Notes under the pieces: generated by a model | Seen by the model: only the letters and a program-made list of their open reading frames with translations | What the model was told of the DNA's origin: nothing | Databases searched by the model: none | Position numbers and translations under genes: made by a program | Assembly: GCA_964525945.1 (NCBI GenBank) | Contig: CAZGKX010000024.1 | Location: forward strand, 1-31,345 | Length of the DNA: 31,345 nucleotides | Origin: CAZGKX01 sp964525945 | Lineage (GTDB): Bacteria > Pseudomonadota > Gammaproteobacteria > Legionellales > Legionellaceae | Reading direction: 5' to 3' | In this document: positions 9,036-17,853 of the stretch, piece after piece | Layout of the letters: each line of letters starts with the position of its first letter | Numbering within the stretch: the stretch's first letter is position 1

Positions 9036-9941
9036 ATGTCAAATTGCCCTCATCATGATCATGCTCACGCTCCAAGCACGTTTAATATGGCATTTATTGT
9101 TGCCATTCTTGCCAATGGTTTGTTTGTTATTTTGCAAATTATTTTTGCATACCGAGCCAATTCCACGAGCTTATTTGCCGATGCCATCCATAATTTAGGG
9201 GATGTTTTTAGCCTTGTGGTTGCATGGATCGGCAATGGTCTATTAAAACGCGCGCCCACAGAACGCTCCACGTATGGCATGAAAAAAGGATCTATTTTAG
9301 CGGCACTGACCAACGTTATTTTAATGGTTTTTACGTGCGGCATCATTGCAACGGAAGCGGTGTATAAATTATTTTCACCCACCCTTGTTGCAACGGGTGA
9401 TGTGATGGTGATCGCAAGCATTGGGATTTTGGTGAATGGGGTAACCGCTGCCTTTTTTTTACGGGATGGCAATGATTTAAATATACGCGCTGCTTACCTT
9501 CATTTGGTCTATGACGCACTGGTGTCAGTGGGGGTTGTGCTTGCCGCCGCGCTTATGCATTGGACGGGTTGGATGTGGGTGGATCCTTTGGTCGGTTTGT
9601 TGATCGCCGCTATTATTCTTAAAGGCACTTGGTCGTTGTTCACTGACAGTTTTCGACTCATTTTGGATGGGGTGCCTCGAGGTATTTCGGTGGCCAAGGT
9701 GCGCCAACTCCTCCACCAACAACCGGGGGTAAAAGGCGTGCATGATTTGCACATTTGGGCGTTAAGCACCCAAGAAAATGCGATGTCCGTGCATTTGTGG
9801 ATGCCGGAGCAGCCGTTAACTGACCAAGAACGAGAATCGCTTGAACAACATTTGCAAGCGGAGCACCGTATTCAACACACCACTATTCAGATTGAACGCA
9901 CTGAAAGCCACTGTGTTGATACTTGCAGAACCTACCTTTAA
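9036..9941 (+). CDS. CDF-family divalent metal efflux transporter (ZitB/CzcD type)
   Basis: A 301-residue inner-membrane cation/proton antiporter, probably exporting zinc or a similar metal. The N-terminus has a short His-rich stretch (HHDHAHA). Six membrane segments follow, and metal-site residues sit in TM2 (ADAIHNLGD, with Asp49, His52 and Asp56) and TM5 (LHLVYDALVS, with His156 and Asp160). The HxxxD arrangement at both sites is typical of zinc-type members. The C-terminal cytoplasmic domain carries GVHDLHIWAL. It starts 9 bases after queH and probably belongs to the cca-orn-queH transcript. It ends 8 bases from the convergent coiled-coil gene, with no visible terminator. Confidence 0.9.
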   Translation: MSNCPHHDHAHAPSTFNMAFIVAILANGLFVILQIIFAYRANSTSLFADAIHNLGDVFSLVVAWIGNGLLKRAPTERSTYGMKKGSILAALTNVILMVFTCGIIATEAVYKLFSPTLVATGDVMVIASIGILVNGVTAAFFLRDGNDLNIRAAYLHLVYDALVSVGVVLAAALMHWTGWMWVDPLVGLLIAAIILKGTWSLFTDSFRLILDGVPRGISVAKVRQLLHQQPGVKGVHDLHIWALSTQENAMSVHLWMPEQPLTDQERESLEQHLQAEHRIQHTTIQIERTESHCVDTCRTYL

Positions 9942-9949
9942 AAAAGCAG

Positions 9950-11140
9950 TCAATTTTTAACATAGGACGTACTTGATGTGGGTGAGGGGTGCAAAAATGA
10001 GGTTTGTGCCGTGGCTTTTTGAGGAATAAAGCCATATTTTACTAAAATTGCGCTTCGATTTATTGGGGTGTGTTTCGAAGGCGTTGAATTTTGTGCCGTA
10101 CGATGATGAAAAAAGGCCCCCATCTTTATACGATGTTGTTTCTGCCCTTGAAATTGAGTGAGGGTCGTGGTGGCTTTTGTGAGATCACGGACTTGTTTCT
10201 CGTTTCTGTCGACCTGCCCTTTGAATTGTTTGATATAACTTTTTAATTGCCGTTTTACCTTGACGAGCTCTTGTTCGGCTTTGCAAATGCGTGTAACAAC
10301 ATGGTGAAAATTGGATTTTGCGTCATTTAAACATTCGTCCAATCGGTTAAGAAATGCTGATCTTGCCTCCTCATCATCAATGACACAGGCGCTAAGGGTA
10401 TCAACGCTGGCGCGCAGCGTGGCATTGTTTGCTGTAACCTCATTCACCTCCGTTTCTAGCTGTTGTTGGAGAATAGCAAATTCTGTCACTTGGTCGGTTA
10501 AAGTCTCTTTAAGCCGTTCCAATTCTTGCCTGGTTATGTCTAAATCTTCTCGGGTGATGGCGAGCATTTCGGTTTGTTCGGCCATTTGCTCTATTTTTTC
10601 TTGGAAGGAATCTATTTCTTCATGCAGCGTGAGTACGCTTTTATCCAACTTATCAATGTCCAGTTTTAACCGATCAATTTCTGTGGCCAGTTGTTTGCGA
10701 ATATTGTCCAAGGCATCAACCATGTGACCAAACATATCGGTCAAATTGCGCATGAGCTTGTTTAAATATTGCTTGTTTTTTTTATCGATAGCATAGTGGT
10801 TATCCAGAGATAAACCAGCGATCACATACACGCACGCGCAAGTGGACACGATCGCCACCATCAACGCCAAATGAGCGATTACCCCGATCGTGATCAAGAC
10901 ACCAAACAGTAAAACACCGCCGAACGCTTTTTGCCATAAAGGCAGCGGCCCCCAGGTATTTGCAGTTTGCGAAAATGCGCTTTGGTTGTCATCAAGGGTA
11001 TCAATGAATTCTTCTAGGCAATCTTGTATGGCTTCAATGTGTTCTGTGGTTTCGCCAAGTTGCTCTAAACTGGCTTCACTGCTGGTGGGGATATTTGAAG
11101 ACGTGGGTGTTGAACGTTTAACCTTGGGTTTTTTGGCCAT
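9950..11140 (-). CDS. Membrane-hairpin coiled-coil protein, unknown function
   Basis: A 396-residue protein I cannot assign to a named family. Residues 1-70 are polar and Ser/Thr-rich. Residues about 72-110 form a long hydrophobic stretch able to make two closely spaced membrane helices. Residues about 120-330 are a strong heptad-type coiled coil rich in Glu, Lys, Leu and Gln (IDKLDKSVLTLHEEIDSF, LERLKETLTDQV). The tail is basic and Ser/Thr-rich. The order of membrane hairpin then coiled coil is like host-membrane effectors such as the LegC group or chlamydial Inc proteins, though this is architectural resemblance only. A bacterial structural role is equally possible. GGGAAAC precedes the ATG. 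It lies 76 bases downstream of hemY on the same strand. Confidence 0.75.
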   Translation of the reverse strand: MAKKPKVKRSTPTSSNIPTSSEASLEQLGETTEHIEAIQDCLEEFIDTLDDNQSAFSQTANTWGPLPLWQKAFGGVLLFGVLITIGVIAHLALMVAIVSTCACVYVIAGLSLDNHYAIDKKNKQYLNKLMRNLTDMFGHMVDALDNIRKQLATEIDRLKLDIDKLDKSVLTLHEEIDSFQEKIEQMAEQTEMLAITREDLDITRQELERLKETLTDQVTEFAILQQQLETEVNEVTANNATLRASVDTLSACVIDDEEARSAFLNRLDECLNDAKSNFHHVVTRICKAEQELVKVKRQLKSYIKQFKGQVDRNEKQVRDLTKATTTLTQFQGQKQHRIKMGAFFHHRTAQNSTPSKHTPINRSAILVKYGFIPQKATAQTSFLHPSPTSSTSYVKN

Positions 11141-11174
11141 GTTGTTTCCCTACCATGCGTTGGAGTTTCGACAG

Positions 11175-11200
11175 ATCCAGCTCTTTTCCTATTGCTGGAT
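11175..11200. repeat. Short inverted repeat between hemY and the coiled-coil gene
   Basis: ATCCAGC and GCTGGAT form a 7-bp stem around a 12-base loop in the 76-base spacer. No T-run follows on the minus strand, so it is more likely an RNA processing or attenuation structure than a strong terminator. The coiled-coil gene may therefore still be read from the hem promoter. Confidence 0.3.
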
Positions 11201-11216
11201 ACCGACCAACAAGCCA

Positions 11217-12413
11217 TCACATGGAGGCAGTTGATTGGTCATCTAAGGCGCATAATAAGCCTTTTCGATAGGCTTTACAAGCGCCACTTCGATCTTCGAG
11301 TTGTTCCAACAATTGCCCAAGTTCCGCATAAGCCGCAGGGGTTGGCTGGTGTTTTATACTTTCTTCGAAATAGGTTTTGGCTTTCCCCCATAAATTATGG
11401 TTGGTGCATATTCGACCTAAACACAAACACAACACCGCAGAATTTGGATACAATTTCAGCAAGGATTCGGTAAATTTCAATTGCGCTTGCGAAGGAATAC
11501 GGCCATAAAGCTCGATCAATTCTGGATCCAGTCGTTGATGAAGGTTCGATCGAAGCACTTGTTCTGCTTCTTTATCTTGGTTGTTGGCCATTAAATACCG
11601 GCAATACGTGGCCATAAGGGTAGGGTCTTTTTTTAAAGGTTTGGGTAAGTTTTTTATAAAATTGGACACGGCAAGTGGGTTTTGTTGCAAGATCACGTTC
11701 TGGAGCGCGTGCCAATAGGTCTGTTGCTGCAATTGGTCAAATTCTTGAGCGGAGCAAATAGCATGACGTTTTACTTCTGGCAGCAGTGCAATCAACTGAG
11801 GCCAATCGTTGACCGTTTGATAAAGATGCATAAGTAATTTTAAAACATAGGGATGATGGGGAATTGCGTCACGTAAATGGTTCAAGGTGACAAGGGCTTG
11901 TTGCCATTGTTGACTGGCCAACTGTAATTTGGCTTGTGTTAATTCCACGGCAATGGTCGCTTCTGGCACGGATTGCTGGGCTTCCTGTAAATAGGCGTCA
12001 CGCAGCTTATTGTCGCCAAGCTCTTGAGCCGCACGGGCGGCTGTTAAGTAATTTAACAGAGGGCTTTCTGCATGCGGCAAAGCAGCAATCAAATGATTTT
12101 TTGCTTTTAACCAATAACCCTCGCTGAATTCAATCAAACCCCGGCGAGTTGTTTCTTGTGCTTTGTGAATACGCTGTTTCTTACGCCAAATGCGCCAAGC
12201 CATGGGCAAATGCATGATCCAGCGTGTGGTGGCTAGTAATGAATACAAAACGGCTAGCAATACAAGCAGCAGGGGAATGGCCACCCAAAGGGTGCTTTCA
12301 ATGGTCCACTGATGAAAGGCAATCAATACGTAACCTGGATCGTGCTGCAACTGCAAACCTAACCAGACGGCGGCCAGAAAAATAATAAAGACCACCATGC
12401 TGCGTAAAATCAT
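11217..12413 (-). CDS. hemY: HemY, TPR membrane protein of the haem operon
   Basis: A 398-residue inner-membrane protein encoded after hemCDX in many gammaproteobacteria. The exact role is unsettled; it is distinct from the protoporphyrinogen oxidase also called HemY. Two N-terminal hydrophobic helices (residues about 4-20 and 38-65) form the HemY_N region. TPR-like helical pairs follow to the end, for example in ESPLLNYLTAARAAQELGD and in the C-terminal WGKAKTYFEESIKHQPTP. Its ATG overlaps the hemX stop as ATGA. Confidence 0.9.
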   Translation of the reverse strand: MILRSMVVFIIFLAAVWLGLQLQHDPGYVLIAFHQWTIESTLWVAIPLLLVLLAVLYSLLATTRWIMHLPMAWRIWRKKQRIHKAQETTRRGLIEFSEGYWLKAKNHLIAALPHAESPLLNYLTAARAAQELGDNKLRDAYLQEAQQSVPEATIAVELTQAKLQLASQQWQQALVTLNHLRDAIPHHPYVLKLLMHLYQTVNDWPQLIALLPEVKRHAICSAQEFDQLQQQTYWHALQNVILQQNPLAVSNFIKNLPKPLKKDPTLMATYCRYLMANNQDKEAEQVLRSNLHQRLDPELIELYGRIPSQAQLKFTESLLKLYPNSAVLCLCLGRICTNHNLWGKAKTYFEESIKHQPTPAAYAELGQLLEQLEDRSGACKAYRKGLLCALDDQSTASM

Positions 12414-13444
12414 GACGATTCTCCCACTGAACCCGCTGATTTCACGGCAATGTAATCATTCAACAACGGCAGTGAGCGATCTGGCACGATTTTTTGTTGG
12501 GTTATTTGTTGTTGCTGCAATTGCGCTATTTGCTTGAGCAATGCTTGGGTATTCGCAGCATTGATGTCAAAGCGCAGGTTCACTTGTTGAGACGCTTGTG
12601 ATAATGACAATTGATAAACAGCCTGGTTGTTCTGTAAAACAGCCCATGCGGCCATTTGCAAATTAAAGCGTATCGATTCCAGCAACATAGCCTCATAGGC
12701 CGGCGTCATTAATGGCTGAATCGCGTTGTCATGGTGATGAATAACGATAAGTTTTCCTAGCTGTTGCATGGTTTGTTGCAGTTGGGCGCGCCATCCGGTT
12801 AAAGGTGGGCTGCTGTCTGCTGTGGTGTTGGTTTTTTTAAGCATGGCATTGTTTTTTAACGGTAATTGCTCAAGGGTATTTTGCAAGGCATTTAATGCGC
12901 TGAGCAGACCCGCTTTATCAAGGGGGGCAACACTGTTTAATTGGGTGATTTCAGAGGCAAGGGCTTGTCGGACCGGGTATAGGCGTTGATCGTGTTGTGC
13001 TGCCAATAACTGATCAGCTTGCTGCAACAAAGCGGCTGTTGTGGGCGTGTCATTGCTCCAATGGGCATTGATCGTTGCAAGCTCTATGTAATACCTTGCT
13101 TTTAATAAGAGCCAATCATTGGTTTGGTACCAACGTTGCTGCAAAGCGGATTGCAAAGATTTGTCCAAACCTTGTAGTTGTTTGTCAAAAGTGGCGGCAT
13201 CGTTGCTTAAATTAGTTTGGAAAGTTTGAATGGCTAAACCGGTGTTGCTTTGCTGTGTTTTTAAAGTTGCTGTCTCCAGCATTAACGTCTGCATTTGTTG
13301 TTGCAGCTGCACGTGGGAATAAACCACATAGCCAAGGCCAACCAGCAGGGCTGCTAACCCTGCGCCTAACAGATAACTGCGAATATTGGATTTTGTGGGT
13401 TCAAGGGGAATGTTTGTGATGTCGTTATCATTGCTGGGTGTCAT
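12410..13444 (-). CDS. hemX: HemX-like protein of the haem operon
   Basis: A 344-residue protein with a short cytoplasmic N-terminus, one membrane helix (residues about 23-45) and a Gln-rich helical periplasmic domain. WYQTNDWLLLKARYYIELA is the recognisable HemX core. It is often annotated as uroporphyrinogen-III C-methyltransferase, but no SAM-binding motif is visible, so that activity should not be assumed. It overlaps hemD by 17 bases and hemY by 4, the layout of a coupled operon. Confidence 0.9.
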   Translation of the reverse strand: MTPSNDNDITNIPLEPTKSNIRSYLLGAGLAALLVGLGYVVYSHVQLQQQMQTLMLETATLKTQQSNTGLAIQTFQTNLSNDAATFDKQLQGLDKSLQSALQQRWYQTNDWLLLKARYYIELATINAHWSNDTPTTAALLQQADQLLAAQHDQRLYPVRQALASEITQLNSVAPLDKAGLLSALNALQNTLEQLPLKNNAMLKKTNTTADSSPPLTGWRAQLQQTMQQLGKLIVIHHHDNAIQPLMTPAYEAMLLESIRFNLQMAAWAVLQNNQAVYQLSLSQASQQVNLRFDINAANTQALLKQIAQLQQQQITQQKIVPDRSLPLLNDYIAVKSAGSVGESS

Positions 13445-14192
13445 TTTTCATCCTTAGTAGGGTATCGACAATGTTGTCATAACGACATGTGACGATGTGA
13501 CGCATGCCCAATAAACGTGCCTCGTGCTCCAAACGTTCGCTGATAACAAGGCAAAATTTACTGCAAAGCCAAGACCGCGCTTGTTCACCAAATAAAGTAA
13601 ATAAGTTATGCATCGCTTGTTGGCTTGTGAACAGTATAATATCCACACCATCATTGCGCCACAATGAATTCATATATTCCTTGGGGACTGTGGGCAAGAT
13701 ACGTCGATAAACAGCAACGGGAATCACCTGAGCTTGACGGTGTTGCAGGGTTTCTTCGATAAGCGCGCGTCCCCCGTCGCCTTTAATAAGCAAGATGGTT
13801 TGGTGATGAATGCGTTGGAAGGCGGCAAGGTTTAATAAATGCTCGCTGTTTGCCGTTGCGGGATGGTGATGAACGTGGATACTCCATGCTTCTAAGGCCT
13901 TTGCTGTGGCATTGCCGACCGCGGTCACTTGGATGGACCAAGGCCAGAGGATGCGTTGCTCTTTTAACGTCGCAAAAAAATTGTTCACGGCATTGGTGCT
14001 GATAAAAATGGCTTGATCAACTTGCGTTAAAGCGGGTAGTTGGGCTAACCAATGGAATGGCAGCGTCTCAATTGCAATGGCCGGCACATCAATCGCATGT
14101 CCTCCCAAGCGTTGAATGCTGAGGCTTAATTCTTGGCCCTGCATGTACGGCCTGGTGTTTAAAATACGTAATCCTTGCAATGATGCGCTCAT
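13428..14192 (-). CDS. hemD: Uroporphyrinogen-III synthase
   Basis: Closes and inverts ring D of hydroxymethylbilane to give uroporphyrinogen III. The 254-residue length is normal for this poorly conserved family. Recognisable parts are the start ILNTRPYMQGQELSLSI, the FISTNAVNNF stretch near residue 66, AVGNATAKALE near residue 92, and the second lobe VYRRILP followed by DIILFTSQQAMHNLF. The ATG overlaps the hemC stop as ATGA. Confidence 0.93.
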   Translation of the reverse strand: MSASLQGLRILNTRPYMQGQELSLSIQRLGGHAIDVPAIAIETLPFHWLAQLPALTQVDQAIFISTNAVNNFFATLKEQRILWPWSIQVTAVGNATAKALEAWSIHVHHHPATANSEHLLNLAAFQRIHHQTILLIKGDGGRALIEETLQHRQAQVIPVAVYRRILPTVPKEYMNSLWRNDGVDIILFTSQQAMHNLFTLFGEQARSWLCSKFCLVISERLEHEARLLGMRHIVTCRYDNIVDTLLRMKNDTQQ

Positions 14193-15112
14193 GGCACAGC
14201 GTCTAATAAAGCATCAGCGCCTTTTGCCAATAAGGCCTTGGCACATTGATTGGCCAACTCCATGGCGGTTTCTTTGTTTCCGAATTGGCTATCCCGTAGG
14301 ATGGTTTTGCCATCCATTGACGCAACCATTGCCTGCAGTGTGAGGTTGTTTTCATCAACGTGTTGGCAATAGACGGCCAATGGCACATGGCAATTACCTC
14401 CCAACAGACCATTGACTTGCCGTTCCGTCTGCACGCAGACGGCGGAGTTGTTATCATGCAGGTGAGCTATCAGTTGTTGAATGCCGTGATCATCGCTGCG
14501 GCATTCAATGCCCAATGCTCCTTGCCCACAAGCAGGTAACATCATGGTGTCCAGCGTTTGTTTGATCAAATGGTCCATGCCCATACGCTCCAACCCGGCT
14601 TGGGCCAAGACAATGGCATCAAATTCGCCATTGTTTAATTTATTGATCCGGGTATGAATATTACCGCGCAACGGTGAAACATGCAGATCGGGGCGGAGCG
14701 CCAATAACTGGGATTGCCGTCGCAAACTGGAGGTGCCAATGACTGCACCTTGAGGCAATGCCGTAAAATTTGGAAAAGCAACGCTAAGCAATGCATCAAA
14801 AGGGTTATGCCGAACGCAGATAGTGGGTAAGATCAATCCGTCGGGAAACTGGGCTGGCACGTCTTTCATGGAATGAACCGCTATGTCGGCACGGTTGTCC
14901 AACAAGGCTTCTTCCAGTTCTTTTACAAATAAACCTTTACCACCCACCGCTAACAATTTATCTTTAAGAAATCGATCGCCTGAGGTCACCATAGGAACAA
15001 GCTCTATCCGCAACTCTGGCCAAAGAGACAGCAATAAAGCGCGAACATGGTTGGCTTGCCACAAAGCAAGGGGGCTTTGGCGTGTTGCGATACGTAACGT
15101 TTTTGATAGCAT
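14189..15112 (-). CDS. hemC: Hydroxymethylbilane synthase (porphobilinogen deaminase)
   Basis: Joins four porphobilinogens into hydroxymethylbilane. All expected motifs are present in 307 residues: RIATRQSPLALWQA at the N-terminus, DIAVHSMKDVP with the catalytic Asp, GTSSLRRQSQL for substrate phosphates, and GGNCHVPLAVY with Cys241 to carry the dipyrromethane cofactor. It is the first gene of the minus-strand hemCDXY cluster. The spacer of about 100 bases to the divergent sensor-kinase gene should hold both promoters. Confidence 0.97.
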   Translation of the reverse strand: MLSKTLRIATRQSPLALWQANHVRALLLSLWPELRIELVPMVTSGDRFLKDKLLAVGGKGLFVKELEEALLDNRADIAVHSMKDVPAQFPDGLILPTICVRHNPFDALLSVAFPNFTALPQGAVIGTSSLRRQSQLLALRPDLHVSPLRGNIHTRINKLNNGEFDAIVLAQAGLERMGMDHLIKQTLDTMMLPACGQGALGIECRSDDHGIQQLIAHLHDNNSAVCVQTERQVNGLLGGNCHVPLAVYCQHVDENNLTLQAMVASMDGKTILRDSQFGNKETAMELANQCAKALLAKGADALLDAVP

Positions 15113-15142
15113 GTCAGTGCATTTTTAATTGGAGAAGTTTGT

Positions 15143-15171
15143 ACTATACCAAAATTTGCAGCGTTATTTAA
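15143..15171 (-). promoter_or_regulatory. hemC: Possible hemC promoter
   Basis: On the minus strand a TATAGT -10-like element (15143-15148) lies 30 bases before the hemC ATG. A weak TTAAAT -35-like element lies 17 bases further upstream. The location suits a promoter for hemCDXY, but the -35 match is poor. Confidence 0.3.
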
Positions 15172-15213
15172 TAAACAAGCTGGCACATGCCAACTTCATC
15201 GCCTGGGTGCTTT

Positions 15214-16530
15214 ATGATAACCATTAAACAAATTATCAATTACTTGGATCGTTCCATGCAGCGCAGTTTATCCAGCTCCGCGCATCAGTTATTGGCGGTG
15301 GGTGCAATTGCATTTTTTGGATTTCCCTTTTTTTATTGGATATGGACAGCGTGGTTCCCTCAGCCTTATGAAACCTTTTGGTTGCGTTTGATAGGCAGCA
15401 TGCTGGGTTTAGGGTTGATGTTAACGCCGTATTGGCCCATATCACTGAAGCCTTATGTGCCTTGGTATTGGTTTTTCACCATGCTTTACACGTTGCCTTT
15501 TTTCTTTGCTTATTCATTTTTTATGAATCAAGCCAATGTTATTTCTTCCATGTCTTTGCTTTGCAGCGTTTTTTTATTGGTGATGTTGGTGGATTTATTA
15601 AGCTTGTCCATTTTGTTGATTTTAGGATGGGGATTAGCCTTTATCTGTTATTACTTGGTTTCACCCACCATTTATTTTAGTGAGGAACACATTCAAATGG
15701 GATTGGTGTTGTTGTTCATTATGATAGCGGGTACGACCGTAAATTATAAAACAGCAATGTTGCAGCAACAACGGTTAGCGGGTATGGCTGCAGCTGCAGG
15801 GATGATTGCTCATGAATTGCGTACTCCTTTGTTGGGCATTAAAAGCGGGGCTCAGGCGTTAACCGCGTACATGCCTATGTTATTTGATGCTTATAATTTG
15901 GCAAAAGAGCAGGGGTTAATTTCTTCATCAGTGCGGGAGGCTCGGATTCGTCAATTGGAAGGTGTCAGTGAACGGATCAGCAGTGAAATTGCTTATGCAA
16001 CCACAATTATTGACATGCTCCTCATAAAATCTGGCCGGGAAAACTATTTGCAACATTGCACCTTAGAACCTTGTAGCATGGCTGAATGTTTGCACGATGC
16101 CATTGCCCGTTATCCCTTTCAAACAGCGAAAGCCCGTGAATTGGTCGCATGGCAAGGTGATTTTCAATTCTTTGGTTCGAAATTGTTAATGCAACATGTG
16201 TTGTTTAATTTATTAAAAAATGCATTGTACATGATTGCAACCACACAACGCGGCATCATCACCATTTGGACCAATCAATGCGATAAATTCAATTATTTGT
16301 ATGTACGTGATACCGCCAAAGGCATGTCCAATGCGCAATTGTTGCGATTGTTTGATCATTTCTACACCACGACTTTTATGGGAACGGGTATTGGTTTATC
16401 GTTCTGCAAATTGGTCATGGATCGTTTTGGTGGGGAAATTCGGTGCGAAGCAAAAGAAGGGGAATACACCAAATTTATTTTATCTTTTCCCAAAAACCCT
16501 TCTGATCGCGTGCTCCAAGAACATCAATGA
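15214..16530 (+). CDS. lqsS: LqsS/CqsS-type membrane sensor histidine kinase
   Basis: A predicted 438-residue hybrid-free sensor kinase of the alpha-hydroxyketone quorum-sensing type. About six N-terminal membrane helices form the sensor, with no large periplasmic domain, as in LqsS and CqsS. The phosphoacceptor box is MIAHELRTPLLG. Counted from the ATG at 15214 its His is residue 200, which agrees with the position I recall for Legionella LqsS; this supports that start over the ATG at 15187. The ATP-binding domain shows an N box (NLLKNALY), a G1 box DTAKGM with Ala in place of the usual Gly, FDHFYTT, and a G2 box GTGIGL. The response-regulator gene follows 124 bases later. It could instead be the paralogue LqsT. 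Confidence 0.8.
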   Translation: MITIKQIINYLDRSMQRSLSSSAHQLLAVGAIAFFGFPFFYWIWTAWFPQPYETFWLRLIGSMLGLGLMLTPYWPISLKPYVPWYWFFTMLYTLPFFFAYSFFMNQANVISSMSLLCSVFLLVMLVDLLSLSILLILGWGLAFICYYLVSPTIYFSEEHIQMGLVLLFIMIAGTTVNYKTAMLQQQRLAGMAAAAGMIAHELRTPLLGIKSGAQALTAYMPMLFDAYNLAKEQGLISSSVREARIRQLEGVSERISSEIAYATTIIDMLLIKSGRENYLQHCTLEPCSMAECLHDAIARYPFQTAKARELVAWQGDFQFFGSKLLMQHVLFNLLKNALYMIATTQRGIITIWTNQCDKFNYLYVRDTAKGMSNAQLLRLFDHFYTTTFMGTGIGLSFCKLVMDRFGGEIRCEAKEGEYTKFILSFPKNPSDRVLQEHQ

Positions 16531-16654
16531 TTTTGTGAATTTGCGCATTAAAATGATTTTTTTACCGGTTAAAATATTGTGGTGAAATTTTTTAAACTTC
16601 ATGTTATTTTAATTTTAGATGGATGTTTCGCGTCACCAGATCAGGAGTAGCGTC

Positions 16655-17683
16655 ATGCACTATTTATCAATACCCACCTGTTATTTTCCGAGCACAACCC
16701 TTTTCCTGGATGATAGCCGCGATTTTTTACTGAATTTTGTGTTGCAACTCGACGAAAACGTTGCTTACCGTATTTTTGACACACCGCTGGAGGCTTTAAA
16801 TTTTATTCACAATCGGCGTTACAAACTGGAGTTGTTAAGCCATCATTGCATCAGCGAATCCCCAGAAGCTAAAAATGGCCCGTTAACCAACCATACCATT
16901 CATTTAGATCTCGCAACAATCCACGCTGAAATTTACAATCCATACCGTTTTTCTGAGATCTCTGTGGTCGTTGTGGATTATGCCATGCCAGGCATGGATG
17001 GTTTGGAGTTTTGCCGTCGTATTGAAAACCCAAATATCAAAAAAATACTTTTAACAGGTCAAGCCGATGAAAATATGGCCATTGCTGCGTTCAATGAAGG
17101 GCTGATTGATCGCTATATTAAAAAAAGCGATGTGCATGTGGCAGAGCTTATCACAAAAAGCATCTACGAATTGCAATCAAGCTATTTTCAAGCCATGTCG
17201 GACACGGTTGTAAAAATGCTATCCGCGCATTCACCCACCTGCTTGCAAGATAAAAAATTTGCTGGTTTTTTTAAACAATTGTGCAAAGAAAAGGGTATCG
17301 TAGAATATTATTTGATTGACAATTCAGGCAGTTTTTTAATGCTGGATGAAGACGCAACAGCCAGTTTTTTGATTGTAAAAAATCGCTTAGACATGCGCCT
17401 GCATTATGATTTTGCCAGGGATAATGGTGCGGGAGAAGACGTATTGGAGCAATTAAATCATTTCGAAAAAATTCCATTGTTTTGGCAATCGCAATACAGT
17501 GCCACCCAACGCATTGATTGGTCCACTTGCCTGGTGGACGCCAATCGTTTTATTTCTGATGACACCTACTATTATGCCTTTGTGAAAAAAGACATGCAGT
17601 TTGGGCTTCAAGAGAAAAAAATATTGTCCTTCCATCGCTATTTAGAAGAACTTGATGCTGAAGAATTATTGCTCAACGCATGA
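16655..17683 (+). CDS. lqsR: LqsR-like response regulator
   Basis: A 342-residue two-domain regulator. The receiver has the acidic pair in LFLDDSRDF, the phosphoacceptor in VVVVDYAMPGMDG and the conserved Thr and Lys in LLTGQADE and RYIKKSD. An unusual long insert separates the first strand and helix from the phosphoacceptor strand. Counted from the ATG at 16655 the acceptor Asp is residue 108, the position I recall for L. pneumophila LqsR. GGAG seven bases before 16655 decides this start over the ATG at 16619. The C-terminal half (about 170 residues) has no DNA-binding motif I can see, as in LqsR. Partner and signal are inferred from the adjacent kinase gene. The lqsA and hdeD genes of the Legionella cluster are absent here. 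Confidence 0.8.
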   Translation: MHYLSIPTCYFPSTTLFLDDSRDFLLNFVLQLDENVAYRIFDTPLEALNFIHNRRYKLELLSHHCISESPEAKNGPLTNHTIHLDLATIHAEIYNPYRFSEISVVVVDYAMPGMDGLEFCRRIENPNIKKILLTGQADENMAIAAFNEGLIDRYIKKSDVHVAELITKSIYELQSSYFQAMSDTVVKMLSAHSPTCLQDKKFAGFFKQLCKEKGIVEYYLIDNSGSFLMLDEDATASFLIVKNRLDMRLHYDFARDNGAGEDVLEQLNHFEKIPLFWQSQYSATQRIDWSTCLVDANRFISDDTYYYAFVKKDMQFGLQEKKILSFHRYLEELDAEELLLNA

Positions 17684-17853
17684 TTTTGGTGGAGTGTGCA
17701 AAGCATAGCGTGCACGTCAGCCGGAACCACTTGACTGCTGTCACGGCAATTTTTTTAACTATTTTCCAATAGAAAGGGTCTTCCTCAATATTGCCGCTGG
17801 AAATACACACCGCTTGGCGGTATCATTTCTTGCAACGCGAATATGAGGATGCA

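Noticed and set aside
9065..9472. 135-residue leftward frame opposite the CDF transporter
   Set aside because: Antisense shadow; the sense strand has clear CDF motifs.
10311..10727. 138-residue Ser-rich rightward frame opposite the coiled-coil gene
   Set aside because: Its composition is what antisense reading of Glu/Asp/Leu-rich coiled-coil codons produces.
12410..13444. HemX as an active uroporphyrinogen methyltransferase
   Set aside because: No SAM-binding motif is visible; the name comes from old fusion-based annotation.
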